Positions 5,058 to 5,869 of a stretch of 5,869 nucleotides of DNA are shown piece by piece. Origin of the DNA: Nitrospirota bacterium. GTDB taxonomy: Bacteria > Nitrospirota > Thermodesulfovibrionia > Thermodesulfovibrionales > UBA6898. The translations under genes were made by a program, and so were the position numbers. Each line of letters begins with the position of its first letter. Positions within the stretch are counted from its first letter, which is position 1. The stretch spans positions 1 through 5,869 of the forward strand of contig JAJYLU010000140.1 of NCBI GenBank assembly GCA_021787505.1. The letters are read 5' to 3'. Under the pieces are notes generated by a model. It did no database searches. It was not told the origin of the DNA and worked only from the letters and a program-made list of their open reading frames with translations.

Positions 5058-5869
5058 TCAGAATTCAGGGCGCAGGGCGCGGTTCATCAGGACGCTGACC
5101 GCCTCGGCAGGGCCCTTGTCCTTGTAGATGACCTTATAGACCTGTTCCACAATCGGCATCTCGACGTCGAATTTCCGCGAGAGCTCGAAGGCCGACAGCG
5201 CCGTCGCCACCCCTTCGGCAACGCTCTTTGTAGAAGAGAGTATCTCGGACAGCTTCATCCCCCGCCCCAGCTTGATGCCGACGGAATAGTTTCTCGAAAG
5301 CGGACCGGTGCAGGTGAGCACGAGATCTCCTATGCCACTCAGTCCCGAAAAAGTCCTCTTGTCCGCACCCATGCGCTCGCCCAGCCTCGTCATCTCCGCA
5401 ATACCCCGCGTAATGAGCGCGGCCCTGGCATTGTGGCCAAGACCGAGCCCGTCGCATATTCCGGAGGCGATGGCGATGACGTTCTTCAGCGCACCGCCCA
5501 GCTCTACACCAAGCATATCGGTATGGGTATAGACCCTGAAATAGCCGGTATTGAAAATCTCCTGCAGAAGGAGTGCCGTCTCGTCGTTATTGGTCGCCAG
5601 TGTCACGGCGGTCGGAAGTTTGTTGATCACCTCCCGGGCGAAGCTCGGCCCGGAAAGCACCGCGATCTGCCTCCCCGTAATTTCGTTGAGGACCGAAGAG
5701 ACGGTCAGCAGTGACCCGTGCTCGATCCCTTTCGAAGCGCTGACGATGACCGCCTTTTCGTGGATATACCCCGCAGCCCCGCTGAATACCGGGCGAGTAA
5801 ACTGGGTCGGGACCACGTTCAGGATATAACGGGCCTTTCTCATCGCCTCTTCGATATCATGCGTCGCCC
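5058..5869 (-). CDS. gpsA: Glycerol-3-phosphate dehydrogenase [NAD(P)+], N terminus beyond right edge
   Basis: GpsA reduces dihydroxyacetone phosphate to sn-glycerol 3-phosphate for phospholipid synthesis in the cytoplasm. The window holds about 269 residues. The first 60 to 70, with the Rossmann GxGxxG, lie beyond the right edge. The frame continues past the Met at 5843 as THDIEEAMRKARYILNVVPT, the usual 'DleeAl..ad.il.aVPs' segment, so that Met is internal. Counting from it: SASKGIE (35-41), LSGPSFAREV (63-72), GGALKNVIAIASG (116-128) with the catalytic lysine at 120, GLGHNARAALITRG (134-147), TFSGLSGIGDLVLTCTG (164-180), SRNYSVG (183-189) and AEGV (209-212). The C-terminal domain is complete and ends normally. 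It is 7 nt upstream of larB and probably shares its transcript. The promoter is outside the window. Confidence 0.97.
   Translation of the reverse strand, partial: ATHDIEEAMRKARYILNVVPTQFTRPVFSGAAGYIHEKAVIVSASKGIEHGSLLTVSSVLNEITGRQIAVLSGPSFAREVINKLPTAVTLATNNDETALLLQEIFNTGYFRVYTHTDMLGVELGGALKNVIAIASGICDGLGLGHNARAALITRGIAEMTRLGERMGADKRTFSGLSGIGDLVLTCTGPLSRNYSVGIKLGRGMKLSEILSSTKSVAEGVATALSAFELSRKFDVEMPIVEQVYKVIYKDKGPAEAVSVLMNRALRPEF

Noticed and set aside
5841..5843. The Met at 5843 as the start of gpsA
   Set aside because: The frame stays open to the window edge with typical GpsA sequence before it, and the Rossmann motif is still missing, so this Met is internal.
1..5869. CRISPR array, insertion sequence, tRNA, integrase or phage genes
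   Set aside because: No direct repeat arrays, terminal inverted repeats, tRNA-like cloverleaf or mobile-element proteins were seen by eye; the genes are housekeeping and biosynthetic.

Overview
The window carries seven genes, all on the minus strand, and looks like ordinary bacterial chromosome rather than mobile DNA. A short-form anaerobe-type ThiC, a compact thiS-thiG-thiE-thiC operon, a LarB homologue (nickel-pincer cofactor synthesis), a GAF-domain regulator and a fairly GC-rich composition suggest a Gram-negative, probably anaerobic lineage such as Nitrospirota or Desulfobacterota. That placement is an impression from protein style and was not tested.

Right part (5869 down to about 4108): the 3' three quarters of gpsA (glycerol-3-phosphate dehydrogenase, phospholipid synthesis), then larB 7 nt downstream. 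A short open frame follows that looks like the 3' end of another gene with its front missing. A strong intrinsic terminator with nine Ts closes this unit.

Middle part (4072 down to 306): a near-consensus sigma-70 promoter (TTGACA, 18 nt, TATACT) starts the thiamine operon. Its leader is a TPP riboswitch followed by an intrinsic terminator whose T-tract touches the thiS start codon. Then come thiS (sulfur carrier), thiG (thiazole synthase), thiE (thiamine-phosphate synthase), thiC (HMP-P synthase) and a small adenylate-kinase-like P-loop kinase. Genes abut or overlap by up to a few bases, except for 45 nt before the kinase. Together they make the thiazole and pyrimidine halves of thiamine and join them. 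ThiF, ThiH or ThiO, ThiD and ThiL are not in the window.

Left part (about 290 to 1): a weak terminator-like hairpin, a plausible new promoter, and the first 66 codons of a GAF-domain protein that runs off the left edge.

Nothing here demands a wholly new system. The points most worth a second look are the kinase inside the TPP-controlled operon, the fused terminator and ribosome-binding region before thiS, the CX2CX3C cluster motif of ThiC, and the orphan open frame after larB.
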